Below the pieces are notes generated by a model that worked only from the letters and a program-made list of their open reading frames with translations, was not told the DNA's origin and made no database searches. A program made the position numbers and the translations under genes. DNA of 64,000 nt from Haliea salexigens DSM 19537. Lineage in GTDB: Bacteria > Pseudomonadota > Gammaproteobacteria > Pseudomonadales > Halieaceae. How positions within the stretch are numbered: the first letter of the stretch is position 1; every line of letters begins with the position of its first letter. The stretch lies in assembly GCF_000423125.1 (NCBI RefSeq), contig NZ_KE383979.1, positions 1 through 64,000 of the forward strand, written 5' to 3'. This document shows positions 22,733 to 31,901 of the stretch, one piece after another.

Positions 22733-24160
22733 TCAGGCAAACAGGCCGTGCAGGTACCAGCGGCGCTCGCGACGTTCGTGAAACAGCCAGTAATACTGGC
22801 CGCCGTGACCCCGGGCAATGAAGTAGTCACGGCTGACCGGTTGCTGCCACCAGCGGTCTTCAATGCGCTCGGGACCGCTTACCAGCTGCAAACGTCCGCC
22901 CCAGTACAGCTCGCCACCATGTCGGTGTGGCAGGGATAATGGCTCGGGTAGCAGCCAGAAGGGCCGGTGGGTACCGGTTGGTGCATGGGTGGGCGCTTCG
23001 CCGGGTTCTGTGCCTACGTGCAGGGCGAGCTCTGGCAGGTGTTCATCGCGACAGCCAATGGTGGCTATGGCCTGCAGCCCCAGCCGGCTGCGCAGCCGGT
23101 CCAGTAGTGCATGCAATGGTTCGCGCTGGTTACGCGGGCTGAACAGATCAATGCCTGCGCTGTGACCGGTGAGCAGTTCACGGCATTCAAGCACCAGTCC
23201 TTCTATACCGGTGTGCAGCTTGAGCTGGTCCAGTTGCAGGCGGGTGAGCTGATACCAGGTCGCCCAGTCACTGTGCCGGCTGCTGCTGCGCACCTGCAGA
23301 TTCTGCGTTTGCCGATCCACGGCCAACAGCTGCCAGTCGATGCGGCTGCTTTGCAATTGTGTCTGGCGCAGAAAACCGCACAGCGATTGCAGCAACTGCT
23401 CAATGGCGGGCAGGAGTTCTGCCGTGGTTTTGACTTCATAACCAAACCAGTACTGGTCGCTGAACTGCTGTGGCGGTTGGTAGTCCGGCTCGAGGTCCGC
23501 TTCCCGGCCTGTCACCTGCCGCAGGTAATGTACAAAAGCCTGGCCACAGCGGCGAGTGAGTGCCGCTTCAGGCAAGGTGAATATGTCCGCAAAGCGCCGC
23601 AGCCCGGCCCGCTCCAGCGCCGCCACGGCTTTGGGGAAAGTGTGCAGCAGCGACAGAGGCAGGGCGCCAATGCGCTCCTGCCAGGCCTCCGGCTGCTGTG
23701 TGTCGCTGCCGTCGTCATGAAACGACAGCAGCCAGGCGGCTTTCGGCGTTGGGGCGAGGCCGGCTTCCACCCGGTAGCCGCGGGCCTGCAGGGCGCGCTG
23801 TATTCCGCTGAGCAAGGTATGCAGTCCGCGATGCAGGGTGAGGCAGCTGCCAATTTCCAGCTGCAGGCAGTCTTCCTGCCAGATATAGAGGCGCGGGGTG
23901 ATGCCGTAGGCCCAGCAGCACAGCTGCTGCAGGCAGTGCTGTTCGCTGTTGCGGTTACGGGCCAGCAGTTGCAGCGGGAGGTCCTGCGCCAGCGCGCGTA
24001 CGCTGGCAGTGGCCATTCTGGCGCGCACTCCCAGGCTGCTGGCGCAGTCGTTGGCGCACACGACCCGTTGCTGCTCCAGCACTGCGACGGGCTGTGTTTC
24101 ATCGAGCGTCTGGCACTGCAGCGGCAGCAGGGGAAAACGCAGACACAGCCAGAGGCTCAC
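22733..24160 (-). CDS. imuB: ImuB, catalytically degenerate Y-family polymerase-like mutagenesis protein
   Basis: The product has 475 residues. It begins SLWLCLRFPLLPLQ and contains RVVCANDCASSLGVRARMA, a degenerate form of the Y-family polymerase palm, and LSLLHTFPKAVAALERAG with the helix-hairpin region. The catalytic acidic residues of true polymerases are not in place, as is usual for ImuB, which bridges the beta clamp and the error-prone DnaE2 in SOS mutagenesis. An SOS box lies 54 bases upstream. imuA is 2.9 kb away, and no dnaE2 follows, unlike the usual imuA-imuB-dnaE2 operon. Confidence 0.88.
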   Translation of the reverse strand: MSLWLCLRFPLLPLQCQTLDETQPVAVLEQQRVVCANDCASSLGVRARMATASVRALAQDLPLQLLARNRNSEQHCLQQLCCWAYGITPRLYIWQEDCLQLEIGSCLTLHRGLHTLLSGIQRALQARGYRVEAGLAPTPKAAWLLSFHDDGSDTQQPEAWQERIGALPLSLLHTFPKAVAALERAGLRRFADIFTLPEAALTRRCGQAFVHYLRQVTGREADLEPDYQPPQQFSDQYWFGYEVKTTAELLPAIEQLLQSLCGFLRQTQLQSSRIDWQLLAVDRQTQNLQVRSSSRHSDWATWYQLTRLQLDQLKLHTGIEGLVLECRELLTGHSAGIDLFSPRNQREPLHALLDRLRSRLGLQAIATIGCRDEHLPELALHVGTEPGEAPTHAPTGTHRPFWLLPEPLSLPHRHGGELYWGGRLQLVSGPERIEDRWWQQPVSRDYFIARGHGGQYYWLFHERRERRWYLHGLFA

Positions 24161-24214
24161 GGGTCCCCCGGGTGTAAATGCGGAAACGGGAGGGGCAAAT
24201 ACCCCATCATAGTA

Positions 24215-24230
24215 CTGTACATATATACAG
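24215..24230 (-). promoter_or_regulatory. LexA (SOS) box upstream of imuB
   Basis: CTGTACATATATACAG fits the CTG-N10-CAG LexA operator and differs from the ideal CTGTATATATATACAG at one position. It is 54 bases before the imuB start and 131 bases before the divergent DUF885 gene, so it could influence both. Confidence 0.85.
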
Positions 24231-24361
24231 CATCACGCAGGCTGTCGCCCTCTGTCCAGCCCGCGGCGCATTTGGCCTTTACCGCCAACTACGGCATCAT
24301 TGCGCCATTTCCTGCGCCCGGTGGGCAGCGGGGACCCTTTTTTACTGCTATTGAGGTTGCA

Positions 24362-26242
24362 ATGATTTTACCGAACTACAAACTCGCCGTGTTACCCATG
24401 GCGCTTACCACGTTGCTGGTGGCCTGCTCGCGTGATGAAACGCCTGCGCCCACGCCTGCACCGGAAGCTGCCGAGGTTGTCGGCGCTGTTCAGGATGCCG
24501 TGCCTGAAGCAGCGACAACCGCGGCGTTTCGCACCTACCTTGAGGAAAACTATGCGGTGGATATGGCACGCCTGCCCTATACCGCCAGCTATCGTGGCAT
24601 CAAGACCAACCACGACCAATGGGATCCGGTAGCCGAAGCCTTCCTCGATGAAACCCTGGCCATCAACAAGGCCCGCTTGCAGCAGTTGGATGAGTTTGAC
24701 CGCGCAGCGCTGGCGCCGGCGGAGCAACTCTCCTACGACCTCTACAAACTGGACCTGGAGCGGCGCATCGATGCAGACCGCTTCCGTCACCACCAGTTTG
24801 TGATTGACCAGTACCGAGGCCCCCACACCGAGGCGCCGAGCAGGCTGGTGAACATCCACCGTGTGACTGACCTCGCTGATGCCGAGGCCTATATCGGCCG
24901 CCTGAACAATATTACCGGCTGGTTCAATGAAGTGATCGCGCAGATGGCCATCCGTACCGAGAAGAATCTGCTGCTCGCTGACTGGCAGTATCCGCCCATT
25001 ATTGAGGCGGCAGGCAACGTGATTCAGGGCGTGCCCTTCACGGAAGACGGGGGCGATTCCACGCTGTGGGCAGACTTCAACAGCAAAGTTGAGGCACTGG
25101 ATATCACACCGGAAGAGCGCGCGCGTCTGCTGGCCGAAGCGCGCGAGGCCCTGCTGGAGTCTGTGCAGCCGGCTTACGAGCGCCTGATTGAGGCAGTTGA
25201 AACCCAGGCCGCGCTGGCCACCGGTGACGATGGCGTATGGAAGTTCGACAACGGCGAAGCCTTTTATGCCGAACGTTTGCGCTGGTTTACCACCACTGAC
25301 CTGACTGCCGAGCAGGTACATGCCATTGGGTTGGAGGAAGTGGACCGCATCCACGACGCCATGCGCGAAGTGATGCAGGAGGTGGAGTTTGACGGTGACC
25401 TGCGCGAGTTCTTCGAGTTCATGCGCAATGATCCGCAATTCTACTACCCGAATACGGAGGCAGGCCGCGCACAGTATCTGGCCGAGGCTGAAGCGGCGAT
25501 CAATGCCATGTCCAAGCGCCTGCCCGAGCAGTTCGGTTTGCTGCCGCAGGCTGAGCTGGTGGTAAAACGGGTGGAGGCGTTCCGCGAGCGTTCGGCGGGC
25601 AAGGCTTTTTATAACGGCCCGCCGGCTGATGGTTCGCGCCCCGGCATTTATTACGCCAACCTGTACGATATGAACAGTATGCCAACCTATCAGCTGGAGG
25701 CTCTGGCCTATCACGAGGGGGTGCCGGGTCACCACATGCAACGGGCTCTGTCAGTGGAGTTGGAAAGCCTGCCCGAATTCCAGCGCTATGCGAGCTTCAC
25801 GGCCTTCACGGAAGGCTGGGCGCTGTACACGGAAGAGCTGGCCAGCGACATGGGTATGTACTCGGATGCCTATGCCGAGTTTGGCCGTTTGGCCATGGAG
25901 CTTTGGCGCGCCTGTCGCCTGGTGGTAGATACCGGTCTGCACAGCAAGGGCTGGACACGTGAAGAGGCGATTGAGTATCTCGTCGAGAACACGCCGAATT
26001 CACGTTACGACTCCACCAAGGCGATTGAACGCTACATTGCGATGCCGGGGCAGGCCACGGCCTACCTGATTGGCAAGCTGCGCATTATGGAACTGCGTGA
26101 CGAGGCCCGTGCGGCACTGGGTGAGCAGTTTGATGTGCGTGCCTTTCACGACGAGGTGCTCAGGCATGGCCCGGTACCCCTGTCTATTCTGGAGCAGAAT
26201 ATAGACCGGCTGGTTGCCGATACCCTGGCGACCAACGGTTGA
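24362..26242 (+). CDS. DUF885 family lipoprotein, putative zinc metallohydrolase
   Basis: The product has 626 residues from the ATG at 24362. The same frame is open far upstream, but that part is antisense to imuB, and the lipoprotein signal (ALTTLLVACSRDE) fixes this start. DUF885 landmarks are FRTYLEENYAVDMARLPYT, the zinc motif YHEGVPGHHMQRALS near residue 460, FTEGWALYTEELA and PGQATAYLIGKLRI. The fold is peptidase-M3-like and members are suspected peptidases. It would act in the periplasm. It ends at a strong terminator and sits between imuB and imuA on the opposite strand. Confidence 0.88.
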   Translation: MILPNYKLAVLPMALTTLLVACSRDETPAPTPAPEAAEVVGAVQDAVPEAATTAAFRTYLEENYAVDMARLPYTASYRGIKTNHDQWDPVAEAFLDETLAINKARLQQLDEFDRAALAPAEQLSYDLYKLDLERRIDADRFRHHQFVIDQYRGPHTEAPSRLVNIHRVTDLADAEAYIGRLNNITGWFNEVIAQMAIRTEKNLLLADWQYPPIIEAAGNVIQGVPFTEDGGDSTLWADFNSKVEALDITPEERARLLAEAREALLESVQPAYERLIEAVETQAALATGDDGVWKFDNGEAFYAERLRWFTTTDLTAEQVHAIGLEEVDRIHDAMREVMQEVEFDGDLREFFEFMRNDPQFYYPNTEAGRAQYLAEAEAAINAMSKRLPEQFGLLPQAELVVKRVEAFRERSAGKAFYNGPPADGSRPGIYYANLYDMNSMPTYQLEALAYHEGVPGHHMQRALSVELESLPEFQRYASFTAFTEGWALYTEELASDMGMYSDAYAEFGRLAMELWRACRLVVDTGLHSKGWTREEAIEYLVENTPNSRYDSTKAIERYIAMPGQATAYLIGKLRIMELRDEARAALGEQFDVRAFHDEVLRHGPVPLSILEQNIDRLVADTLATNG

Positions 26243-26257
26243 TTCCAGGTCGATAAT

Positions 26258-26285
26258 GCCGGCGTCGTTCAGACGCCGGCGTTTT
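26258..26285 (+). terminator. intrinsic terminator of the DUF885 gene
   Basis: GCCGGCGTC (26258-26266) pairs with GACGCCGGC (26272-26280) around a 5-base loop, followed by GTTTT. The 9-bp GC-rich stem starts 15 bases after the stop and overlaps the last codons of the convergent DUF2788 gene. Confidence 0.82.
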
Positions 26286-26475
26286 CCAGCAGCCAGGTGA
26301 TGATGACCTTGATCAGGAAGCCGAAAATGCCCATCGCCAGGCCCACATAGAGCATGATGGTGCCAAATTTGCCGGCGTTACTGCGCTTCGCCAGGTCCCA
26401 GACGATAAAAATCATGAACGTGATCAACGCGCCGACGCCCAGGGTGACGCCGTAGTCGCTCAACCATTGGTCCAC
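26269..26475 (-). CDS. DUF2788 small membrane protein
   Basis: The product has 68 residues and two membrane helices. IVWDLAKRSNAGKFGTIML between the helices is the conserved loop of DUF2788 proteins. Function is unknown. The 3' end overlaps the terminator hairpin of the opposite gene, so its last residues (NAGV) are encoded by the stem itself. Confidence 0.82.
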   Translation of the reverse strand: MDQWLSDYGVTLGVGALITFMIFIVWDLAKRSNAGKFGTIMLYVGLAMGIFGFLIKVIITWLLENAGV

Positions 26476-26522
26476 AGCACGCTACTCGCTATGCGTTACG
26501 TAAAAGCGGACGCGATGTGTGT

Positions 26523-26960
26523 TCAAGCGACGGTGTCGACGCTGGCGTGCAAATGCATGTTGCTGTTCAGTGAGTTGCTGACCAGGCAGTTCGCCTCCGC
26601 TTTTTCCAGCAACTGCTTCGCTCGCTCGGTATCGGTGCCTGCGGGCACGCTGAGCTTTGCCGTTACGGTAATGTCGGTAAAGCGTGTGACGCGGTCAATA
26701 CGATCCAGCGTACCCTCGGCGCTGCACTGCAGCTCCACCCAGTCCAGCTTGGAGGCGCGGGCAATGGCGCGGAAGGTGAAGATGAAGCAGTCGGTAACGG
26801 CACCTACCAGCAGGGCTTCGGGTGACCAGTTGCCGCCCGGCCCACCAAACTCTTTGGGGGGTGCCGTTGCCAGCGCCGGAATATCTTCGCCGGACAGTGA
26901 TACGGTGCCTTCAGCCATCGCTGTGGCGGCAACCTGATAGTGGTGAGGGAATTCCTGCAT
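26523..26960 (-). CDS. OsmC-family protein
   Basis: The product has 145 residues; the ATG at 26960 is chosen for its GGAG site and because MQEFPHHYQVAA matches the family start. PPKEFGGPGGNWSPEALLVGA, then VTDCFIFTFRAIA with the peroxidatic-type cysteine, and KAEANCLVSNSL with the second cysteine are the OsmC/Ohr pattern. Such proteins reduce organic hydroperoxides using paired thiols. It may share transcription with the downstream DUF2788 gene (48-base gap). Confidence 0.9.
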   Translation of the reverse strand: MQEFPHHYQVAATAMAEGTVSLSGEDIPALATAPPKEFGGPGGNWSPEALLVGAVTDCFIFTFRAIARASKLDWVELQCSAEGTLDRIDRVTRFTDITVTAKLSVPAGTDTERAKQLLEKAEANCLVSNSLNSNMHLHASVDTVA

Positions 26961-27063
26961 GTGTGTTCTCCGTGGCAAGGCCGGCACGAATGATACCGGT
27001 ATAGTGGCTCATGCACAGTGCCCTATGCTAGCGGCCAGCCTGCCGGGAAACAATTGACCTGGC

Positions 27064-27792
27064 TCAACCGGCGCTCATTGCGCTGCTGCTCGCCACGGTG
27101 GCAGGCCAGACAGGCAGTTCCCACAACTGCGGCTGGTGGGGCAGCTCATCGCTGGGGGACAGGTTGACATCCACCTGCTGCTGACCACCGCGCTGTTTCA
27201 GAATGTGAACCTTGCGGTATTCCCGCATTTGCAGGCGCAGGCCGACCGGTGAGCTCTCTGCGGCGGCCTGCTGTGAACGGAACAGTACGCACAGGCTGTC
27301 GCTGTCGGCCGCCGCCAGCTGCAGTTTGCGCAGTTCGCTGTAGCGATACTGGCCGTTTCCCAGCCAGCTGAAGACGGCGCTGCAGGTGCTGCTGCGCAAG
27401 GCCTGCTCAATGCTCCAGAGCAGGTCTTCGCGGCTGCGGGGGTGCACCAGTAATACCTGCTGTGTATCGATGCCCCTTGCAGCCAGCAGCGGTGCATAAG
27501 GCGTCCAGGGCGGTGCAATAAAGGCCTGCCAGCGACCCTGTGCGCTGAGCCGTTCCATGGCGGGAAGAAACAGGCCCATGGCGCCCATGCCGGAGCTGTC
27601 GCTGAGCACTTCAACGGCAGTGGCGTCTGGCCAGCCACCTTGTTGCAGCGCGTCATCCAGCGCCCGGTAACCGCTTTTCAGGCCACCGCCGTGGGCGTCG
27701 CTATTGGCCGGCAACGGCAACCCGCCAAAGTGGCGGCTGCGCCCGCGCCAGGTATCGCGGCGAAGAATAACCTGTTCCAGAGCTTCGTTCAT
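27064..27792 (-). CDS. imuA: ImuA, SulA/RecA-like SOS mutagenesis protein
   Basis: The product has 242 residues. GLKSGYRALDDALQQGGWP, then VEVLSDSSGMGAMGLFLPAM, is the characteristic N-terminal part of ImuA, a RecA-fold protein without a working Walker motif. Later SAVFSWLGNGQYRYSELRKL and RLQMREYRKVHILKQRGG continue the fold. It partners ImuB and DnaE2 in damage-induced mutagenesis. A near-perfect SOS box lies 27 bases upstream. The usual partner imuB is not adjacent. Confidence 0.88.
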   Translation of the reverse strand: MNEALEQVILRRDTWRGRSRHFGGLPLPANSDAHGGGLKSGYRALDDALQQGGWPDATAVEVLSDSSGMGAMGLFLPAMERLSAQGRWQAFIAPPWTPYAPLLAARGIDTQQVLLVHPRSREDLLWSIEQALRSSTCSAVFSWLGNGQYRYSELRKLQLAAADSDSLCVLFRSQQAAAESSPVGLRLQMREYRKVHILKQRGGQQQVDVNLSPSDELPHQPQLWELPVWPATVASSSAMSAG

Positions 27793-27819
27793 GATGGCTT
27801 GCCTCCGAAGATTTTCAAA

Positions 27820-27835
27820 CTGTATGGATATACAG
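27820..27835 (-). promoter_or_regulatory. LexA (SOS) box upstream of imuA
   Basis: CTGTATGGATATACAG matches CTG-N10-CAG and differs from the ideal operator at two central positions. Its position, 27 bases before the imuA start, suits repression by LexA. Confidence 0.85.
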
Positions 27836-27989
27836 TAGTTGGCTGTCGGAGGGAAAGCAAGCGAATCTGATGCCCTGCTGCAGAGTGCCCAGTAAACCTG
27901 CCTGCTTGGGCGACACGTTGCTGCGATGTGCCAGTGCCGACGCCAGGCGGAGGGCGACAGGCCAAACCCGCGGCGGCCATCGAGGCACG

Positions 27990-29579
27990 TTATGGCAGGG
28001 TGTCTGGCGCCACAGGTGAAGTGGCCTCCGGCTGAGCTTCTTCCAGCACATTGACGGTGCGGTCGGCGAGGCCGATGCCCGCCTGGAACATGGTCAGGTA
28101 GGTATGGGTTGCGCCGGCTTCGGTAATGCGCTCCACGTGATCCTCGTGCAGGGCGTGGGAGATGATGGGGCCGGTAAAGCCCTTGGCACGCAAACTGCGT
28201 GCCGCCACCACTTTCGAGCCGATGTCATCCATGGCCAGCACCGCCGCCTTGATCCGGCTGATATCGACTCCGCGCCAGAAGTTGCTGTCTTCGGCATCGG
28301 CGAACACGACATTGCGGCCGGCCTCGGCGTGCGCTCGCGCCTTGTAGGTGTCACCGTCCAGCCCGGCTGGCTGCAGCCCCTGCTTGCGGAGCTGGTCGTA
28401 AGCGGCGGTGCCGGTACGGCCCATACCGAAAATCAACACATTGGCATCCCCCAGGCTGGTGGGCTGTTCATCGGGGTGCATGGTGATGCGTTCAAAACGC
28501 TGCAGGCGTGGCTCCAGGCGGGCATACAGGCGGTGCGCCATGCGGTTCAGCGGCGCGGCAATCACGAAGGACACCGACACGGCAATGGCCAGCGGCACGA
28601 TCCATTCAGGCAGCAGTATGCCGGCGACAATCAGGCCAAATTCACTGTAGGCGGTGAGGCTGACTGCAGCGAGGAACGAGGTGCGCGCACGCAGGCGGAA
28701 CGCGGTGAGCAGCAGAAAGAACAGAAGCCCCTTGAGCGGCAGCAATACGCCAACCCCCAGTGCAAACAGCAGTGCGTCGAGGTCGGGCAGGCCGGACATG
28801 CCGATTTGCAGGAAGAAACCCACCAGAAACACTTCCCGCAAGCCCCAGAGTGATTCGGCGAGCTCCTGCGCGCGGCGATGGTTGGAGAGCAGTATGCCCA
28901 TGACCAGGGCGCCAATCTCGGAACTGAGCCCCATGGCCGTGAAGCCCATGCCGCCGACCACCAGCGCGAGCAGCATGCCCATGAGCACCAGCAGCTCATC
29001 GTGCCCGGCAAAATCCAGCAGCCAATAGAGGAAAGGGCGCATGAATGGCAGCAGGAGGACCGCCAGTGCCCAGATATTGGGGCTCTGGCCACTGAACACC
29101 GCGAGCACCACGAGTGCGATGATATCCTGCACGATGAGAATGCCGATGGCCGTGCGGCCGTGGAATACGGCCAGCTCCCGCCGCGATTCCAGCAGTTTTG
29201 CCGCCAGGACGGTGGAGGAGAAGGCTAGCGCGATGGCCAGTAGCAGCGCGGTCTGCCAGCCAATGTCCAGCAGGTAGTACAGGCCCGGCGCGAACACCGC
29301 CACGCTGATACTGAAATGCAGTAGCGCCCCGCCCAGAACCTGTGGCTGGGCAATCTGGCGCAGTTTGAGCTTCAGGCCCACGGTGAACAGCAGAATCAGC
29401 ACGCCCAGGTGGGCCACGTGATTGAGAATTTCGCCGCTCTTCACGGGCATGCCCAGGCTGGGCCCCAGCAGGTTGATGGCAAAGCCCGCCGCGAGAAAGC
29501 CCACCAGTGGCGGCAGCCCTACCTGACGCACTGCCAGGCCAAAAAAGAAGGCAAAGGAAATACAGACGACTTCGAACAC
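27990..29579 (-). CDS. CPA2-family cation:proton antiporter with NAD-binding domain
   Basis: The product has 529 residues with a GTG start. About 12 membrane helices fill residues 1-370, with LPPLVGFLAAGFAINLLGPS, HLGVLILLFTVGLKLKL, FSSTVLAAKLLESRRE and TAIGILIVQDIIALVVLA matching the KefB/KefC antiporter core. Residues about 395-510 are a Rossmann (TrkA-N) domain beginning VLIFGMGRTGTAAYDQL. It probably exchanges K+ or Na+ for H+ under NAD(H) or redox control. The C-terminal domain is shorter than in KefC and lacks a clear glutathione pocket. Confidence 0.88.
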   Translation of the reverse strand: MFEVVCISFAFFFGLAVRQVGLPPLVGFLAAGFAINLLGPSLGMPVKSGEILNHVAHLGVLILLFTVGLKLKLRQIAQPQVLGGALLHFSISVAVFAPGLYYLLDIGWQTALLLAIALAFSSTVLAAKLLESRRELAVFHGRTAIGILIVQDIIALVVLAVFSGQSPNIWALAVLLLPFMRPFLYWLLDFAGHDELLVLMGMLLALVVGGMGFTAMGLSSEIGALVMGILLSNHRRAQELAESLWGLREVFLVGFFLQIGMSGLPDLDALLFALGVGVLLPLKGLLFFLLLTAFRLRARTSFLAAVSLTAYSEFGLIVAGILLPEWIVPLAIAVSVSFVIAAPLNRMAHRLYARLEPRLQRFERITMHPDEQPTSLGDANVLIFGMGRTGTAAYDQLRKQGLQPAGLDGDTYKARAHAEAGRNVVFADAEDSNFWRGVDISRIKAAVLAMDDIGSKVVAARSLRAKGFTGPIISHALHEDHVERITEAGATHTYLTMFQAGIGLADRTVNVLEEAQPEATSPVAPDTLP

Positions 29580-29623
29580 GTAACGGCTCCGCCAGCGCTT
29601 ATTCCGATGGTTTGGCGTCGATA

Positions 29624-31774
29624 CTACCGCACTTTCAGCAGGCCGTGTTCCTCCAGCTCCAACATCAACAGCTGTTGGACGATGAAATCGCGACTGCTAT
29701 CGGGATGCATGAGATGGATGCGCTCCAGCCACGGGCGCGCGGCTTCCTTGTCACCGCGGTGCAGCAGCGCGCGCAGAATTTCGCGCAGGAAGCTCGCCGG
29801 CTCGTCACTGAGTGCCTTGATGCGCCGCAGGCTGGCGCTCAGGGTGAGTTCCTCGGGCGTCAGGTCGGTGCCAAAGGGGTAAGCGGGCAGGCGGCCACCG
29901 GCGATATGCGAGCTGAGTGCCTTGGCAACGCGATAGGGCGTGTTGTTGCGTGCCGCGGCGGGGATTTCATAGTCGGCGGGCAGTTTGCCGTGCTTAATTG
30001 CCCAGTCCGCCAGTTCCTGCTGGAAGCGACTGTCGGCAATGGCGATCAGGCGCCGTATCACCTCGGCGTCAGTCTGACCGCGCAGGTCGGCGATACCGTA
30101 CTCGGTGACGATGATGTCGCGCAGGTGGCGCGGTATGGTGGTGTGGCCATAGTGCGTCACAACGTTTGAGCGCAATGCCTTGCCCTTGCCTCGGGTGCTG
30201 CGAATGCAGAGCACCGAGCGCGCGCCGGGCAGGTCGTGTGCCATGGCCACGAAGTTGTATTGTCCACCCACGCCACTGATCACGGTGCCGTCTTCCAGGG
30301 CGTCAGACGTCACCGCCCCGCTCAGGCTGACCATCATCCCGGTGTTGATAAAGCGCGCGTGCTGCCTCTGGGCACAGTACAGCGGGTAGTCGAGCAGCAG
30401 CTGGTTGGTGCGCAGCACGCTGGTCATGCAGATGCGCTCCTGCCCGTCGTCGTCCAGGTCGCGCAGTTTCTGGTAGAAATCGCGCGGCCCGAGGAAGAAG
30501 CCGCCGTGCAGCACGCGGCCGTGGCGCAATTGCCGGCCTTCACTGGCCCGCAGCAGTGCAGCCCGGGTGTCGGGATCATCCGTGTGGTTAGTCAGGGTGG
30601 CGCCATCCAGCGACAACGCGCCGTCGATCAGGCGCAGGGTGTCCGGCAGAATGCCCCAGTACTGCAGGGCTGCCAGGCTGTCGGCATCGAGTTGAGCCGG
30701 CAGCAGCGCACACTGGCGCACGTAATCCAGCAGGCGCTCGTCCACTGCCTCGGTAATCAGCCCGTCATTCAGTCCCCGTTGCAGGGCCAGCAGGTCGTAG
30801 ACCCGGCGCTTCACCACGCCGGCTTCCATCAGGTGCAGCATGCCGTTGACGAACATCTCGGTGGAAACATACAGCCCCTGCTCAAAGGGGCCTTCGTCGG
30901 TCTCGCAGCCGCTGTCGATGCGGGTCAGCCTGTCGACCGCGTCGCGCCAGGCGGCCGGTTGCTGGTGGCGCAGGATCAGGGCGTGGGCCACGGCATCGCC
31001 CAGCGAGCCGATACCGATTTGCAGCGTACCGCCGTCTACCACCAGGCTACTGGCATGCAGGGCCGTAGCGTAGTCTGCGGTGGGCACCGACGCATTGGGT
31101 ACCGCAAACAGGGTGCGCTGGTACGCCGGGTTGTCCACCAGGCCATCGAACAGCGTGGCCGGGACTTCCGCGTCATTACGCATGAAGGGCAGATCGTCAT
31201 GAACTTGCGCGAAGCAGAGGAAATCTTCCCCCGGTTCGGCGCGTTTGGTGTGAATGACATCCAGGGCAACATCCGGGTTGCAGGACAGACTCAGCGAAAG
31301 CCCGTCGGCGGTTTCCCGGGCAGCTACCAGCTGCAGCAGCACGTTCACTCCCGCGGCCATCATGTCGCGTGCAATATGTGTGTAATTGCTGGAGATGTAT
31401 TGTTGTTGTGCAGCGGGAATACCCTTCATCGAGCCCGCTTTGAAGTACAGCTCGCTCACCTGGATGTTGTCGGGCAGATTGCCGCTGCGCTGGGCCTCCA
31501 TATAGGCCAGGGGTTCGTAATTGCCGAAAATCCGTTCCACGATCGGTCCAGCCAGCTCGGCCTCGATGTGGCTGGCCGGCTTGGGGACCTCCAGCGACAG
31601 TGCCGTGTAGATGTGCAGGTCTATCTCCGGGTCCTGCTCGGCGCGGCGAAAGAAGGCATTCATCAACTGCACCGGTTTGCCCAGGCCCAGCGGGGCACCG
31701 AGTCGAAGTGTTTTCCCGAGCCTGGCGATGGTGTAATCGACACAGGCCTCAGCCGTTGCAAACCGTTCTGTCAT
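29624..31774 (-). CDS. acetyl-CoA hydrolase/CoA-transferase family protein
   Basis: The product has 716 residues, longer than the usual 430-640. The C-terminal acetyl-CoA hydrolase domain is clear: MMVSLSGAVTSDALEDGTV, GGQYNFVAMAHDLPGARSV, VVTHYGHTTIPRHLRDIIVT and YGIADLRGQTDAEVI. The N-terminal half contains LGKPVQLMNAFFRRAEQDP and TLQIGIGSLGDAVAHAL, the first CoA-transferase domain. It should move CoA between acyl groups or hydrolyse acetyl-CoA. The final 70 residues form a helical tail (LREILRALLHRGDKEA). It stands alone. Confidence 0.87.
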   Translation of the reverse strand: MTERFATAEACVDYTIARLGKTLRLGAPLGLGKPVQLMNAFFRRAEQDPEIDLHIYTALSLEVPKPASHIEAELAGPIVERIFGNYEPLAYMEAQRSGNLPDNIQVSELYFKAGSMKGIPAAQQQYISSNYTHIARDMMAAGVNVLLQLVAARETADGLSLSLSCNPDVALDVIHTKRAEPGEDFLCFAQVHDDLPFMRNDAEVPATLFDGLVDNPAYQRTLFAVPNASVPTADYATALHASSLVVDGGTLQIGIGSLGDAVAHALILRHQQPAAWRDAVDRLTRIDSGCETDEGPFEQGLYVSTEMFVNGMLHLMEAGVVKRRVYDLLALQRGLNDGLITEAVDERLLDYVRQCALLPAQLDADSLAALQYWGILPDTLRLIDGALSLDGATLTNHTDDPDTRAALLRASEGRQLRHGRVLHGGFFLGPRDFYQKLRDLDDDGQERICMTSVLRTNQLLLDYPLYCAQRQHARFINTGMMVSLSGAVTSDALEDGTVISGVGGQYNFVAMAHDLPGARSVLCIRSTRGKGKALRSNVVTHYGHTTIPRHLRDIIVTEYGIADLRGQTDAEVIRRLIAIADSRFQQELADWAIKHGKLPADYEIPAAARNNTPYRVAKALSSHIAGGRLPAYPFGTDLTPEELTLSASLRRIKALSDEPASFLREILRALLHRGDKEAARPWLERIHLMHPDSSRDFIVQQLLMLELEEHGLLKVR

Positions 31775-31901
31775 GGCAATCTCGCTGCACGCAATTATTG
31801 TGTTGAGTGAACAAGGTTATCAAAGCACAGGCGGTGGCTGTGCATATTGATCTGGCGCAAGGCCGATGGCGGTGCACGCTAGCCGGCCGTGCGCGGAAAA
31901 T

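Noticed and set aside
23111-24361. A 417-codon upstream extension of the DUF885 reading frame
   Set aside because: It is exactly antisense to imuB, lacks family sequence, and the lipoprotein signal at 24362 fixes the true start.
30236-31810. 524-codon + strand frame
   Set aside because: It mirrors the acetyl-CoA hydrolase gene on the opposite strand and reads as low-complexity Q/H/V-rich shadow sequence.
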